Positions 13,138 to 26,781 of a stretch of 64,000 nt of DNA are shown here, piece after piece. Position numbers and translations under genes: made by a program. Source of the stretch: Lepidodermella squamata (taxonomy: Eukaryota > Gastrotricha); NCBI GenBank assembly GCA_047495785.1, contig JBLDXI010000038.1, positions 496,001 through 560,000 on the forward strand, given 5' to 3'. Every line of letters begins with the position of its first letter. Position 1 is the stretch's first letter. The notes beneath the pieces are model-generated. The model was not told the DNA's origin, searched no databases, and saw nothing but the letters and a program-made list of their open reading frames with translations.

Positions 13138-14617
13138 TGTTGCAGGTTTAGTTTGTTGTAGTAGCCGTGGGAGGAAGGAGTAAAAAAGTCTTTCAATAAA
13201 ACGAGTTGATCTAAAAGGTGAGAAGATACAATTATCATCAGCCAATCCTCAGCAAATAAAAGGCCGAAACCTCGCAACTTTATTGTTTCAAAGGTGTGTT
13301 TGCACGGCGACAAACGTAGCAGTAGCAGCAGCAGCTCCACGTCGCCAAACAGTATGTCAAATAACAAGTAGCGCAGCGGCGGGACAAATGGCGCGCGAAT
13401 CAAATTACTACCATCCGTTATCAAGCACGTGTACTCATAGAAAAAGATTTAAATCGGTTGCATAAGCGTTTTTATAGCTGCACACTTAAAGCACCAGTGG
13501 TACTAATTGCTCCGGAGTGTGAAAATGTGGTCTCTATTATGGTACAGAGACGGCAATACTTTTGACCTATACGTAGCAGAGGGCTAGGAGGCGGGGCGCT
13601 ATTCGATAAATCTAATACATTCAAGGCTAAGCTAATTAGCGGTGAGAGAAATCGTGCCAAACAAACGCCATCGCCCATCGCCGCAAGTATAAAACCAGAA
13701 ACAAGAAGCAACATCTACTACCACAGCTAACAAGTCATGTCACTGCTCTACTACGTTCAATAATTGCTATCAAAGAAGTCGTCGAAACGTGTCATTGGAG
13801 AATAATTGCTTCGTCATAACGCGACTGCTGAGCTTCACAATAATATAAGTATTGGTTATAACAATAATTATTAGAATTATCATACATCTTCTATAAATTA
13901 CAAATAATAGTAACAAACCAGCGGACGGAAAACAAGAAAAACTTGAAAAATTAAACGACGTTTTTCTTAAAGCGGCTGGATGGCCATCAATGCTACTCAC
14001 AGACAGCCACTAAAATCACTCACTACGTTGATGGGAAATATTTCGAACGAATCCGATCGAAATTGAATACATCACCGATCACCGAAAAGTCATGTCATTT
14101 GGCAATTCGAACGCAGCAACAACAAGAATCGACGTCAGCAGAAGAGACACAAACAGATACAACAAGCGAGAGAAGGTGTAAAAGAATATTTTACTTGCGG
14201 TAGGCCGCAATGTTAACACTCAATTATATTATTGTTGCTTCACACAAGAAAGTGTTCTATTGCATCCGAAATGTCGTCGTAAATTGAGAGAATCTCCAGT
14301 CAGTTGTTTTTGGTAAAAGATGCACAATACAGCAGTTCTGAGAGACACACGCGAAGGAAGCAGATGAGAAGCTGGAGCAAACGGAAGTATGGTTCGACTT
14401 AATGATTTCAAGAATTTAGTCAGAGCATTCGGTTCGATTACATTTGATAAACCTTTAATAACTCATGTCAGCCCTAAGCTTGAGTTGGAACAAGTAAAAA
14501 TGGAATTAAGAATATTGATCAGATGGATTCAAATCTAATCGAATCTGAAGCTCCGCTTCTTACACAAAGCACAGAGGGACAAGTAATCGAAGAAGTATAA
14601 AAACACATTTTTCGGCT
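13138..14617. other. Intergenic region between GFAT and Rac
   Basis: 1.48 kb that should include the GFAT promoter and the Rac 3' UTR. The open frames seen in it are short, lack family resemblance and are not joined by plausible introns. I see no RNA gene or repeat here. Confidence 0.4.
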
Positions 14618-15322
<705 letters not shown>

Positions 15323-15844
15323 GAAGGCGCGCTGCTGGCCACCGTCTATCACTAATATCTAAGAAAACCTACAAAACAACAATTCGAATATGAAGGTACA
15401 TATTAATTTTCAAGTAAAAATGAATCATAATAATATCATCAATTTGTACATATCGGCAGCCAACTTGACTCGAGGCTTGACTAATGCGACAGATGTGACC
15501 GGATGAGGCGACAACATAAAAAAAGAGACGAAAGCAGCTTTGTTTCAGGATTAGAGAGCAAAAGGACCAGATATTTCAATTCGTAATAAAACGTATCGCA
15601 AAATCATATGCATGTCAAATTTTCCGAAACAGAAAATACACGATGAGCCCATAAAATGAGATAAAACGACGTTGAGAAGGCGGAAGACCGCTGCAAAACG
15701 GCAGCTAACACATAGAAAGCATCAAAGCAGGAATGGTATCGAATCGTTTTGCATATGCACAAAAATTAGTAAATATCAGAGGCGATAAAACAATATCAGC
15801 ATGGAAGATCTACATAATGAGCTAGAAGAAGAATATTTTATACT
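15323..15844. other. Intergenic region between two Rho-family genes
   Basis: 522 nt with the upstream region of the Rac gene and the 3' UTR of its tandem neighbour. No coding signal or repeat was recognised. Confidence 0.4.
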
Positions 15845-16565
15845 TCAAGATAAAAAACAGCAGCCGCTTTGATTTGCTTGCCTTTTGCGCTTCATCGCTA
15901 TATCTTGTGAACGAGAAAGCGCAGCTCTCACTGAGAATTCGAAAATTTCCTTAATTCCATCCTTGCGAAGAGCTGAGCACTCGAAATATTTGACAGCGCC
16001 CACTTGCTTTGCCATTAGCAGTCCTTGAGGCGTTTCTATAGGCGACAAATTTCGTTTGGATAATTCTTTCAACGTGTTAGGATCTTCACGAAGATCAGTC
16101 TTCATGCCGCAAAGTATTAGCGGTACTTGTGGACAGTAGCTCTTGACTTCAGGATACCACTGCAATTCAAAAAGAAAAATGAAATAAGATAAAAAAGAAA
16201 CAAAAAAGTGCATCATCTCACCTTTGCTCTGACATTTTCAAAGCTAGCAGGGTTTACGACTGAAAAACATAACAAGAAAACGTCCGTTTGGGGATAAGAC
16301 AATGGTCGGAGACGGTCGTAGTCTTCTTGGCCCGCCGTATCCCACAATCCCGCAACTATCGACTTGCCGTCCACGAACACGTTGGCTGAAAAGTTGTCGA
16401 AGACAGTTGGAACATAGTCGGGTGGATATGATGCTTGGGTGTATGAGAGTAGCAATGAGGTCTTACCCACAGTTCTGAAAATTTCAAACGATTACATGAT
16501 ATGATATCAAAACGAACGATAACATACCCATCGCCCACCACCACCAGTTTCACAGATCGCTGCAT
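15845..16565 (-). CDS. Rac/Cdc42-like Rho GTPase, paralogue of the neighbouring Rac
   Basis: Exons 16528-16565, 16222-16474 and 15845-16159 give 201 residues. Motifs: G1 [12 protein letters not shown], switch I with [32 protein letters not shown], and [21 protein letters not shown]4 is changed: CGMKTDLR replaces the usual GTKLDLR, with M before K and T in place of L. This leaves the xKxD core in place (KTD). G5 is ECSALRKDG. The tail [16 protein letters not shown] is basic and ends in CFLS, a CaaX box with a second Cys beside it that could be palmitoylated. It shares the FENVRAK|WYPEV intron position with the Rac neighbour but splits the P-loop in exon 1, so the two have diverged in structure. 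I cannot name an exact orthologue; Rac/RhoG, Cdc42 and Mtl types are possible. Confidence 0.88.
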
Positions 16566-19377
16566 GAAGATGACGTTGAGCAACGTGGCATCAATCAACC
16601 ACTCTCAATTACATTCAACTAAAATGAAAAAAAATAAAACTTGAGATGGGATAACACGAGCTTTAAATCAAGTCGCTTCAAAAAACACGCACGCGCTAAC
16701 AATCTAGTTTTTTTGTAAAATCCACGCGTCCAGACAAGTCATTAAGGAAGGCACGCGTTTGGTTGCGCAACATGATTTCTAGGGCGCGTAAAAAAATGAA
16801 AGCGCATGGATCTAATCACAAATTTTCAATGACGTTAATGCTTTGAAAAGTACTGATGTCTCCGAATATTATTCCATGGATGAATGAGTCGAACAAGCCG
16901 CCAAGTTCGCAGTCACATTTCGTGCACTATTTTCAGCCAAGGAATAATTACATTAGGTACCATAAAACTTACCATCGTGAGGCTCGAGTACGAAATATGA
17001 TACGAATAATATTGCCATTTATGACTCCGCTGTCAATTCGGCTGGGATAGCGTAAATAACGTCTTCATGATGTACATACATTTTCAAATACTTCATTATG
17101 TTTCGCCATTTCGAACAACCGCGACTCGCGTTTCAAGAAACACTTGACTGCCAAAGTTTCGATGGTATATTCATAATCTTCCTCAGGGCGTATTATCAAA
17201 AGCTGTTAACCCAAGCGTCTCTTGAAACACGATTCACGGTAGCCCGAAATGGCGAAAGATAGTGAAGTACTTAAAAATGTGATTATATCATGGATATGTG
17301 CAGTTAATTAAGCGATTCCAGCAGATTTTAGCTTGGGCTATTCAATCTTAAGTCAAAGGCCAACTCACTCATTGCTCATCCTTCTCAGCTTAACAACCGA
17401 TAACCGATGGCAGAGAAAAGTCACTAACTAAATTTAGATGGTTTCGGGAGAGGAGAAATCGTCGTTAGTGATTCCATAATCCATAATTGTGATATTTAAC
17501 GATAAACAAAGAAAGTGTTCCTACCACTAGTGAGTATGCGCCTAATTAATCAGCGGCTAACAGTCATACGCATTATACGGTAAACAAGAATGCCTGAGAA
17601 GATCTGCCTCGAAGTGATTGCGTTAGCCGCCAGCATTGCATTGGGAAGTTCATATCAGAAGGCAGAACCAAGAACCTAAGTTCAAGGCAGTCTCGTATTC
17701 AAGGCAAAGCCTAGTAGTGAAATATTCATGGGCCGAAATACAATTCCATGGGATAGATTCATGTCTCAAAAGATAGTTTCATTTTTTCAGCTACTTGAGG
17801 ACCGAAACTGATGCGAACAGTGCGAAACTGCTGTTTACTAATCCTCCTAACAATCCTATTAGCGCTCAACAACTATTAAAAGGGCACGGGATTCTATTTG
17901 TGCTGGTTTTAGGTTGAAAACAGCCAAGTAAAAAAGCGAGAGGGTTTATTCATACAAAAAAATACAAGGGTGCTGACTCGAATAATAATTGATCTCATAG
18001 ACTTAGAATATCCTATTTACGGTAATAAAATAGTTACTATGAGGCACTGATGACAAAAAAATGGCACTATGGCGTAAGGCGGAACATGAAGAAAGTTTAC
18101 ATGCTGACTCTGATATCATATAAAAACAAGATACCGGATGGGTTTTTGTAAACCTTCAAGAACAAGAAACAAGAATATATTTACATCCACTCGGTAACCA
18201 ATGATAGCAAATGCCAACATTAAAATCTCAAATCAAAACACATGCTTCATGCTTTACATGGCGGAGGGCGTAGCACTGCGAGGCAATCCAGGTAATTGTA
18301 AAGATAGCGGCTATGCGTGTAGTATCAGAACAGGAGCAAAGTGCCTAAACCTAAATAATGAACAGAAGCCAGCGTAAAGAACTGGCAGCAGCAAAGCAGA
18401 GGTAGCAAAACAGAGATCGATAAGCGGACGTGTCCATTCGAATGATGAAACCGAAGAACGCTGAGTAATCCTTTCATTCGGTTTGTGTTCGAATATGTAA
18501 AATATAAACGTGAAGGTCATGAAAGCCTTTTCCAGGTCCCAAATCTAGCAGACGATTATTTAGAAAACTCGGTTAATAAAAATATTATTATATTTTATAT
18601 TTTAAAATTTCTAATTTCCAAGAACAATTCGAAAATCGAGAATGAAAATCGCATCGATCCAACCACTTTATTGTTGTTGGTGTTTGTGTGCGGTTAGTTT
18701 TTGGTTCAATAGTGGGCAAGTGTCGTCACCGGTCACCGGGATAGCAAGCCAAAACTGTGGCAAAAACCTCTGCTTAGCACTGAAAACAGCTTTCAATTTA
18801 TTCTTATTGCTGCACGGCTTGCACGGGAAAAAGTTGAGTTAACTCAGAATTGGGAATTACCACATACCATTGGTAATTTACGATTTCTCCTCGCCCGGAC
18901 AGACTCAAGCTGTCGCCATAAGGCGGAGGTAGTGAGAAAATCCCAATGAAGGTTCCTAAGGGCCGAACAATTTTCGTAAAAAAAGATGGATTGGTCTGGC
19001 TAATAGGTTGTCATTCGGATAGCAGGATGGCATCTGACGGCTGCGTTATTATTAGGAACTCGTGCATTGGCGCACTTAATTTTTCACAATTACAACTAAG
19101 CCAAGCTTTGCGCATTCTTGTGTTTTATTTTTATCCGCGAGATCTCTAGGAAACCTTGTCGAGGTCGACCTGTCATATAAACCAACAACGCGAATAACAA
19201 AGTAATCAGGTTTCTTCTATCTTCTACGTTCATACCCTTTCGAGAAGGCAGCTAAACAGAAATTGGTCGCCAATCTCCGCTTTGAACAGTTGGCTTTTAC
19301 TGACGTTTAATTTCTTGTTCGCTTTAGTTAATACTTACGTTTGTAAAATACCTTTTGCGGTAATCGGTAACAGCAGC
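16566..19377. other. Long intergenic region
   Basis: 2.8 kb between divergent genes: promoter side of the minus-strand GTPase and of the plus-strand gene starting at 19378. Apart from the palindromic element at 17078-17280 I see only A/T-rich sequence with short, unrelated open frames. No RNA gene was recognised. Confidence 0.4.
17078..17280. mobile_element. Palindromic, MITE-like element with about 70-bp inverted arms
   Basis: The segment 17078-17147 matches the reverse complement of 17211-17280 at roughly 80% by eye. The shared blocks include TTTCGCCATTTCG/CGAAATGGCGAAA and GTTTCAAGA/TCTTGAAAC. A spacer of about 63 nt with no coding capacity separates them. Long imperfect inverted arms and small size fit a non-autonomous DNA transposon (foldback or MITE). 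No clear target-site duplication was found. Confidence 0.55.
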
Positions 19378-20267
19378 ATGAACAATAGTTACGGTAACAT
19401 TATTTTGACAGTTTGCCCACATTATTAGTTACTCTGTCGTTATCTTAGGTGATCGACCATACGGAAAACGCCCCGACGACAGAATCTCTATGCACAACAA
19501 GAAGTGAGAGCCATTTTACGTTTAGCATCGTGTTGATTATATCTGTTATCGCAGTACCGGCAATCATTCTGCGATGTCATCTTCGAACTACGGGCATGTT
19601 CCTACAGGTGCTCAGTTCTCTGGGCCATCTTCACTGCCTGGTGCCGGTGGGCGTTCACACAGCTGTTCATCGCCTGGAAGCAGCACTGGCAGCATTTGCA
19701 GTACTGGAACTGGTAGTATGATCGTAGCTGGCTCTAACGAAGGTTATGGCATGTATTCGGAAAGTGATTACGCCCATGGGCAGCCGCCTCCGCTCATTAA
19801 TCCCCGAAATAATCATCACAGATATTCTAACCAGGGAGCGACAATGTCACCTGTTACTCCTTATTCGCCCAATTCCCACGCGTCGAATCAATCGCTGATG
19901 TCATCCCCCTTGCCATTCGGTTCGGCTCCCTCAGCTCAAACATCATCGCCGTCAGGTAAGCATTTAGTCGAACACCGCACAGCGTGAAACTGGTTTTTTA
20001 AATAACACAGGCTCAGTATCTAGTAGCACGGACATAACTATGGCATGCTCTCCCTCAGTTGTATCCCAAGATCCAGCTTACAGAACAGTTTTATCTTTCG
20101 TCAATCAAAGGTGGAAGGATTTCCAAGCAAAGCAAGCTAGAGCGTTATCTTCTAACAATCAGTCTTGTTTCGACGAGTTCTCTCCTGGCCTTCAGTCAAC
20201 CGGCGTTTCGTCCACTTCAATTTCCAGATGTACTGCTCCACCGCAAGCAGCAATGCCTGTCCCTTAA
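19378..20267 (+). CDS. Ser/Gly/Pro/Asn-rich low-complexity protein, function unknown
   Basis: Four exons (19378-19393, 19449-19503, 19555-19955, 20011-20267) with introns of 55, 51 and 55 nt give 242 residues. The model opens MNNSYGDRPYGKRPDDRIS and continues with a long serine-, glycine-, proline- and asparagine-rich stretch (for example MSPVTPYSPNSHASNQSLM). The one ordered-looking part is DPAYRTVLSFVNQRWKDF at about residues 167-184, rich in aromatic and charged residues. It resembles disordered parts of transcription or RNA-binding factors, but I cannot place it in a family. The first exon is only 16 nt and depends on splicing for the frame. Upstream exons are possible though not needed, since the ATG-led reading closes well. 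An AATAAA lies at 20739-20744. Confidence 0.6.
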
Positions 20268-21743
20268 AATTTCGGACATGCCGATGATAGCACCAGTTTG
20301 TTGCATCACATTGGCGAACTGATTCATCAAATTTATCTAGGTTGCTATTGCTGTTCTGTTTTCTTTCTGCGCTGGAAAATGTTACGGTCGATATCAATAA
20401 TTTGTTGAAATGGCGTGAATAAGAAAATTAGTTGCCTGCCGTCGCAATATTCGTAGTTTCTGTGAGCGTTGTACTTTTGAAAAAGTGTTGTTGATTGCGG
20501 GTTCAATGGAACTTATGTTCAACTGTTGTACTTGAATATTTATTTGTCAAGTGGAGCGTCGTGAAGAATCTAATGATTCCAATCGTCACTTGTTATCTGC
20601 TTTAATAGCATAGCAGTACCCGCTTTATTCGGCTGGAAACTGCATTTTCCGTGTTGTTTTCATTTCTGTTGGGCCTATCGGCTCAAAGTGAAGAGTAATT
20701 TTTCGTATGACAATTTGTATAGCATGGGAAAATGTGTTAATAAAACTTGGCATGTTAGACGCAACGAATGTTTTTCTCATTTATTGACGAATAAGCTAAG
20801 TTTCAAGTCTTTGAGATTCGGCGCGGCAGATCGACCATCTTGAAGTAATTCTACGCCATCACAAGATAGAGTCGTCCAATTTCCAAGGTTTGATCTTTGA
20901 CCATACGATACAGTAGTAATCAAATTGAAGAGAATGCGTAGTTAATCGGCCGAAGGAAAAATACGCGAATATTTATTACACTCTCGATTTGGAAGGTTAC
21001 GTTCAATCAGGCATTTCAAGAAATAAAAATGGATATAAAATTAGGAAGAACTAAAATATTTACATCGGATGCAACACCGCGAAAATTCTTTTGATTGAGA
21101 GATAGAAAAATAAATTCTTTAAGCATTAATAGAGCGCTATCACATAAACAAGGCACAATGTTTTTGGATTTCAAGAGACTATTTTTGAGAATGTGAAGAA
21201 AATAACTAATAGTGCGATCATAATTGGGAGAAAACAGAAGCCGTGGCTGTAAAACGGCATGAATAACACCGGCTAAGAACAACTCGTGCTCTATCTCTAC
21301 TGAAAACCAATTACGTGACGTGAGTGTAGCTAGAACGAAAGTCGTAACGCGTTCGTTGGCGTTAATGTGAAATTTGAGTGGTGCTATTTAAAAATGGGCA
21401 ATATATTTGGCAACGAAGATATTTTGCTAGGTATGTGATAATAGTGTAATGAGCCAATTGATTATTTTATAACAAAAAAATTGAGAAAACAAAAATAATT
21501 AATTCAGTGATTCATCAAAAAATAATTTCCAATATGTTTTTATGACTGATATAACAAGTCGTTCTTTACCGCCAAGCAGATATCTCGGAGCTTCAATGTT
21601 TCTAGAAATATTCGCATAATGTAAAAATCAATTTTGATAATAATATTAGGTATATTATGGTTTTTGCATAATAGTTATAAAAATAGGGACATGTTGTTTG
21701 TGCGTGGATGAATTGAACAGTCTCGTTAAACAATATTTATATT
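20268..21743. other. Intergenic region between convergent genes
   Basis: 1.48 kb holding the 3' UTRs of the plus-strand low-complexity gene and of the minus-strand DUF4795 gene. AATAAA at about 20739-20744 is a likely poly(A) signal for the former. The rest is A/T-rich without coding signal. Confidence 0.4.
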
Positions 21744-24700
21744 CTAAGGATATTCTTCCTCATCTTGTACCATTGGAGCAGTCTCTTCAGCGGTTGTTAC
21801 ATTTGGCGATTGATGCAGGGTTTCTGAGCGGGGACCATTAGCCGAAACATCGTTGCTAAACTCGACCGGGCTCGGTGGCCGGCCGTCGCCAACCAATGCT
21901 GACGACTGAACGGTTCCCATTGACAACGGGGCATCCGACACCTGCACAGCTATTCTACCGTTGATTTCATTAGGCGTGCCTCCAGCAGATTCCACAATCA
22001 TATCCTGGTTGGAATTCTAGCACGGGATGGATGATGAAAAATAGCTAGGAAACGAGAAAGTAACTACCTCAATGGATGCTAAGCGATCATCTACGTGCAT
22101 AGATTCGCCATTTTGTTGATTAATTTGCTGCAACACCTGCTGCTGATGCTGCTGATTTTGAGTGCTAGAGGCAGAAACAGGTCGTCTGCGTGAGCCGCTG
22201 CCACCAGCACTTGGTGTTCGAGCACTCCCAGGCCTCGCCGTAGTGACAACACTACCAGGGTCTCTTTGGGCTGCCTGTCGCAAAATGCCACCGTTGCTAT
22301 CGATTGAGGCCTGCATACTATTCAACCCCATGCCCGGGCCACGCTGAGCATTAGGACCATACGCTCTCATAGTCGCTGGCGAGACACCCTGCATAGGCCG
22401 AGCATTCTGAAAAAAATTAAGTCAAGCAACTTGGGAAAACACATAACAGGGAAAACTAACGACTGCTGGAAGACGCTCTGAGTACCTAGCGCGGTACATG
22501 CGACCGTCCGCGCCTTGAATATCGCGTTCATCTTGAGCTAGATCGTACAGCAGAATATCTTCAGGAACGACTGCACTCAGATGGGTGATACGCGTAACCC
22601 GATGGTGGGGGTAGGTCATCGTATGAGAGCCCCCTACTGGACGCTGAGCCAGGTATTGCCCTTCGACTGTGGTCGCAGCTTGAGGCGCTATTCCTTCAAT
22701 TTCTGCTGGTGAGATGCCGGTACGGCTGGTTTGTGGTGGAGGAACAGAAGGTAAGTTTGACGTTCTGAACTCATCAATTGCGTTAGCCAAATTTCAAAAC
22801 CGCACGATAATGACGGCATGCAAAAACAAAAACAAACAAAACAAACCAAAAGGTGCAGATAAGACAAGCAAAACCAGGCATAGGGAGATGAGGCTCAAAC
22901 AACTGATTCAAATATTAGCCATCATGATGAAAAAGCTTATGACTCATGCTTAAATATTCATATAAGATTTGAGCCTCATGAATAAAATATGAACCAAATA
23001 ATTCGGCGGTCGGATGTCAAGTCTAAATCCGGGGATCCCAAAGCAAGCTATTGCCATGCATGCAACATGCTTAAAACTCAACTAAAGGAGTGAAGCGCAT
23101 TCGAGGTACCAAATGCATGCTAACACCGGCATATAATGAATGGGGTATTGAAATATCACCTGTTCCAGCTGGGAGCAACAGTTGTCCGTGAGCGGCTAAG
23201 GTTGTACTCAGTATTCATGCTGAACACACAATTAGTTGGTTAGTATTTTCGGGAAAGTGTTATCGATTACTCGTCGAGGGAAATAGTATTTCCTAGCTTA
23301 AATATCAACCTGCGTTCGACGAACCCTTGACAGCCAAATGAAGGCGCGTGATCGCCTACTGAGGCTGGTCTAGGGTCCCTAATGGCACCTTTTCGGAGTT
23401 GCCCGTGACCGCTGGTGAGCTCAGCGAGAATTTTCGGGTAGGACCCGACAAATCGCTTTAAATCTGACGGTTCCATGTGTTCGATAGTATTATGGGCAAC
23501 TGCGCGTTGGCAAGCTAGCCAAGCGCGATAGTTTCCCCCGTGTTGACTGATATTGAAATTTGTCAAAAAAGTCAAAGTGCATTGAAACATTGGCGTGAGA
23601 AATTAAAAGCAAAGCAAGCGGGTTAATGCCGTCCCCGTAATTTATAATATGTTCCAGTCAATAATTATCGAATTTCAAGAATTTGATTTCAAAGGAATTG
23701 GGACCGCTTCAAACCTTTTTGTCGCTTGGCGAATCTGCTCTAGTTCGTAGGTCGTAAATGGCCGTGGAGTTCGAGTCGCTGGAATGCCAGACCCTGGTCC
23801 AGGGATTGAAGGAGGTGGACTAAACGGCCGCAACTCGATTGGTCGATCGCAGCTAAGGCAATGAGACCGAACAACTTTGAAAGCTGCAGCTTCATCTGGA
23901 TTATTATCGGTGGCAATATGCTGAAAAAATTATTAACGCTAAAAGGTTGGCAGGATGGATCGAAAGCGACGAACCTGAGCACCCAATTTGCCGAGTTTTG
24001 AACTAATTGCTTTGAGTTTTGCCTCCAAATAATCACGAAGCGTTTCTAGGTCACTACGATCAGCCTTCCGCGCAAATTCGCTGTTAAATTTCATTACCAA
24101 TAAAACCTTACTAAAACGAGTTTTTCTCAAGAGTTACCCATCCAGCCGCAAACGCGCTCGTTTAGCTTCTTCTTCGAGCAACTCACAACGCTGCTGCATT
24201 TCCTCGATTAGCCGGTTCAAATCCCGTATCAATTGTTGGATTCTGTGGAGAAATGATATACCTTTGAAAGAAATCGCACGGTAAGTCTTACTCGGCGGCG
24301 TTTGCCTTCCGATCAAGCTCAGGCCTATCAGCCTTTCGCATGAGTTCTTCGCAAACCCACAATCGGTCAGCCTTGTCTTCTTGTAACCGCGCCGTATCAG
24401 CCGTGAGAGTCGAAATACTCGCCGTGTGACCTGCAACGTCTGTAACCAGACTGGTGGAAATGCGCCGTAGTCGCTCCACCTCATCGCGAGCATCATCCAG
24501 CGAATCTCGAAGCTGTCGGATCAAGTCAGCATCCTGTAAATCGCAACGTAATTAATCAACTTCATGAGTAAAAAATAATATGAACTGACGCGTTCACGGA
24601 GCGAAGTGAGATTTTCGAGTTGCTGGCGGAGCGCATCAATGCTAGACAACAGCGAGTCAGATAAGTGCATATTGGCAAGATCGGACCGGTCAGCCTTTCG

Positions 24701-26697
24701 AAGGAGTTCCTCTTGTATATCGGCAATTTTCTTGTCTGTTTCGTTAGCCCGTTCCGTTAACTTGGCGATCGCTTGAGAGTATTCGTCCAGTTTCGAAAGT
24801 GTCAGGGCGCTCAATTGGTCTCTTTCATTGTCGCGATCGAGAAGTGCTTTCATGTCGGCTTCTAGCTTTGCAATCTGGTCGGTGAACTGCTGCATGCGTT
24901 GCTGAACGTTCTGCCAAGCTTGTTGGCTCTGTTGGCGAACCGCGTTCAATTCGTCCTGTGTTGCGTACTTACCAGTTGTCTTTTCCAAGTTCCGCTGGAA
25001 TTCATTAAGGAAAAGTTAATACATACTCCAATCGATGAAACAGAGAGTATACTTGGAAAGCTCGCTATTTATGAAGCGTTAATGTTGCTTTGACTAATTT
25101 ACATGTGTGAATTAGAGCGTCAGAAGATTATAAAAGCAAAGCCCCATTCAGTCAATCGTTTTGTGAGTACAAATTCTTCAAAGCATTCATATACCAATCT
25201 TTCCTCGATTCTCGCCAACTGATCTGGTGTTGGCATGTTTGCAGCCTAAGATCGTTTATGGAAAGTAAACAAAATAAGCCAGAATTCGAACATCGAAGAT
25301 TCAACGCAAGAGCTAATATGATTCCGAACAATTATGATAGAATATTACGATATACCCAAGTTAGAAATAATAAATTAAATAGCTGGAACATAACTACTCA
25401 GCTAGTGCGAAAAGCCTCAAGATATACCTTCCCATCATTTTGCTTATCACGAGATTTCTAAATATTGGTGCAGAAATCGGAAATTAGGATTCAAGAATTT
25501 CATTTAGACAGACAATGGTTAAACACATGGGACCTGACGATTTGTAACAAGACAACATTTAAACGTTTAACTTTACCGCGAATGGATCTTCCAGCATTAT
25601 TGTTTCAACCGAATTGCTCAATGGCAAATTCGACTTTGGTGCCAAATTAGCCTATTAATTAATTGATAAACATGCGTTATTACCGGTGGAAAGTCGAGTC
25701 CCTTCGAAATTGCATTCAAATTAAACGTGATTAAAGCCCTATACTGCCTTTCGTGTGAACGCTTTTGAAACAAAAACTTTTTTTCGCATTCCAGTTACCG
25801 AGGGTGGGGCCAGTTGGAAAGAAGGTCGAGTTTCTTGTGCAACATTCCCACAAGAAGTGGCACCAATAGGAACAGGTAAAACTGCTCCGCTACCATCGAG
25901 TAGCGCCGAATCAGTAACGGTGAAAGTGGGGACAACAGTAATATTTCTAGCGGGCATGTTATCTGCCCCGGGGGGTATAGAAGGCTTGCATACCTCTGAG
26001 TTGAGGGACAACGTCTTTTGCTACCAGACAGGTTTAAAAATTGATCATTCAAAATAACTCGTTGAATTAGTAAGTATTTTTTCGAGTTTGACTTACAAAA
26101 TCGGCAACTTGCGCCATAAGCCTATCTTTTTCGTCCTCGAGGCGCGCGATCTTATCCATCAGTGACTCGACTAGCTCCGTGATCTAACGAAGCAAAATAT
26201 TATCTCATCGAACATCGAAGTCGACAGGATCAACGCACCTTAGACATGCCAGTTTCGTTGGCGTCACACCGTTTTTGAAGCTGGATGAATTTCCACATGT
26301 CAGATACGGGTTGGGATCCTGTTCCCCCTCCTCCTCCACCTGACTGATCGCCACCCAATTTGCTGCGTTTGGCAGCCAGCAATTCATCGGCACCAGGGTA
26401 GTTGGTTTCAAACTGGTTTAACTTGGTTTCCACGGTCTCCATTCGCTTAAGAAGATTTGAGTAATTCGGAGGCAGAACGCCAGTGGATTGGCCAGTGGCA
26501 CCAGCAGTTCCAGAGCCTCCAGATATCTTTTGTAACTCTTTTTCGTCAGCAACCACTACTATCTTTTCTCCGCCGAAATTAAGCCGCTTCACCAATTCGT
26601 GCAGAAACTGTTGCAAAACGTTGAAGTTGACAGCTCCGACCTCCGGCGACGCCAGCGCCAGGTCGATCATGCTATCCAGGGTGACTTCACTCTTCAT
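21744..26697 (-). CDS. QRICH2: QRICH2/C16orf96-like DUF4795 protein
   Basis: Twelve exons (26239-26697, 26097-26183, 25799-26020, 24590-24994, 24292-24533, 24138-24242, 23975-24080, 23715-23920, 23310-23546, 22461-22764, 22068-22406, 21744-22016) give about 994 residues with all phases agreeing. The N-terminal block MIDLALASPEVGAVNFNVLQ and the coiled coil with repeated KADR units (RKADRSDL, EDKADRL, RKADRPELDRKA; about residues 257-540) are typical of the family. SHCLSCDRPIE near residue 560, RPFTTYELEQIRQ, and VGGSHTMTYPHHR near 742 mark the DUF4795 region. The end is a disordered Gln/Ser/Pro-rich tail. In mammals QRICH2 is needed for sperm flagella. The least certain parts are the donor of exon 3 and the ends of exon 9 (introns of about 804 and 545 nt). 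The ATG sits about 12 nt after a TTATAG acceptor and about 84 nt below the tectonic-A stop. Confidence 0.85.
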
Positions 26698-26730
26698 TTC
26701 TTAACAGACCTATAAGTATGAACAGGTACA
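26698..26730 (-). promoter_or_regulatory. Candidate trans-splice acceptor before the DUF4795 gene
   Basis: In the 84-nt gap after the tectonic-A stop, the minus strand reads CATACTTATAG (AG at about 26710-26711) and the ATG follows about 12 nt later. A gap this short leaves little room for a promoter, so the start is more likely an SL-spliced operon junction. Inferred from spacing and acceptor shape. Confidence 0.45.
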
Positions 26731-26781
26731 TATTTTTGGTGCATTTAATACACAATTTGAAAATCTTCGTTTAAAAACTTG

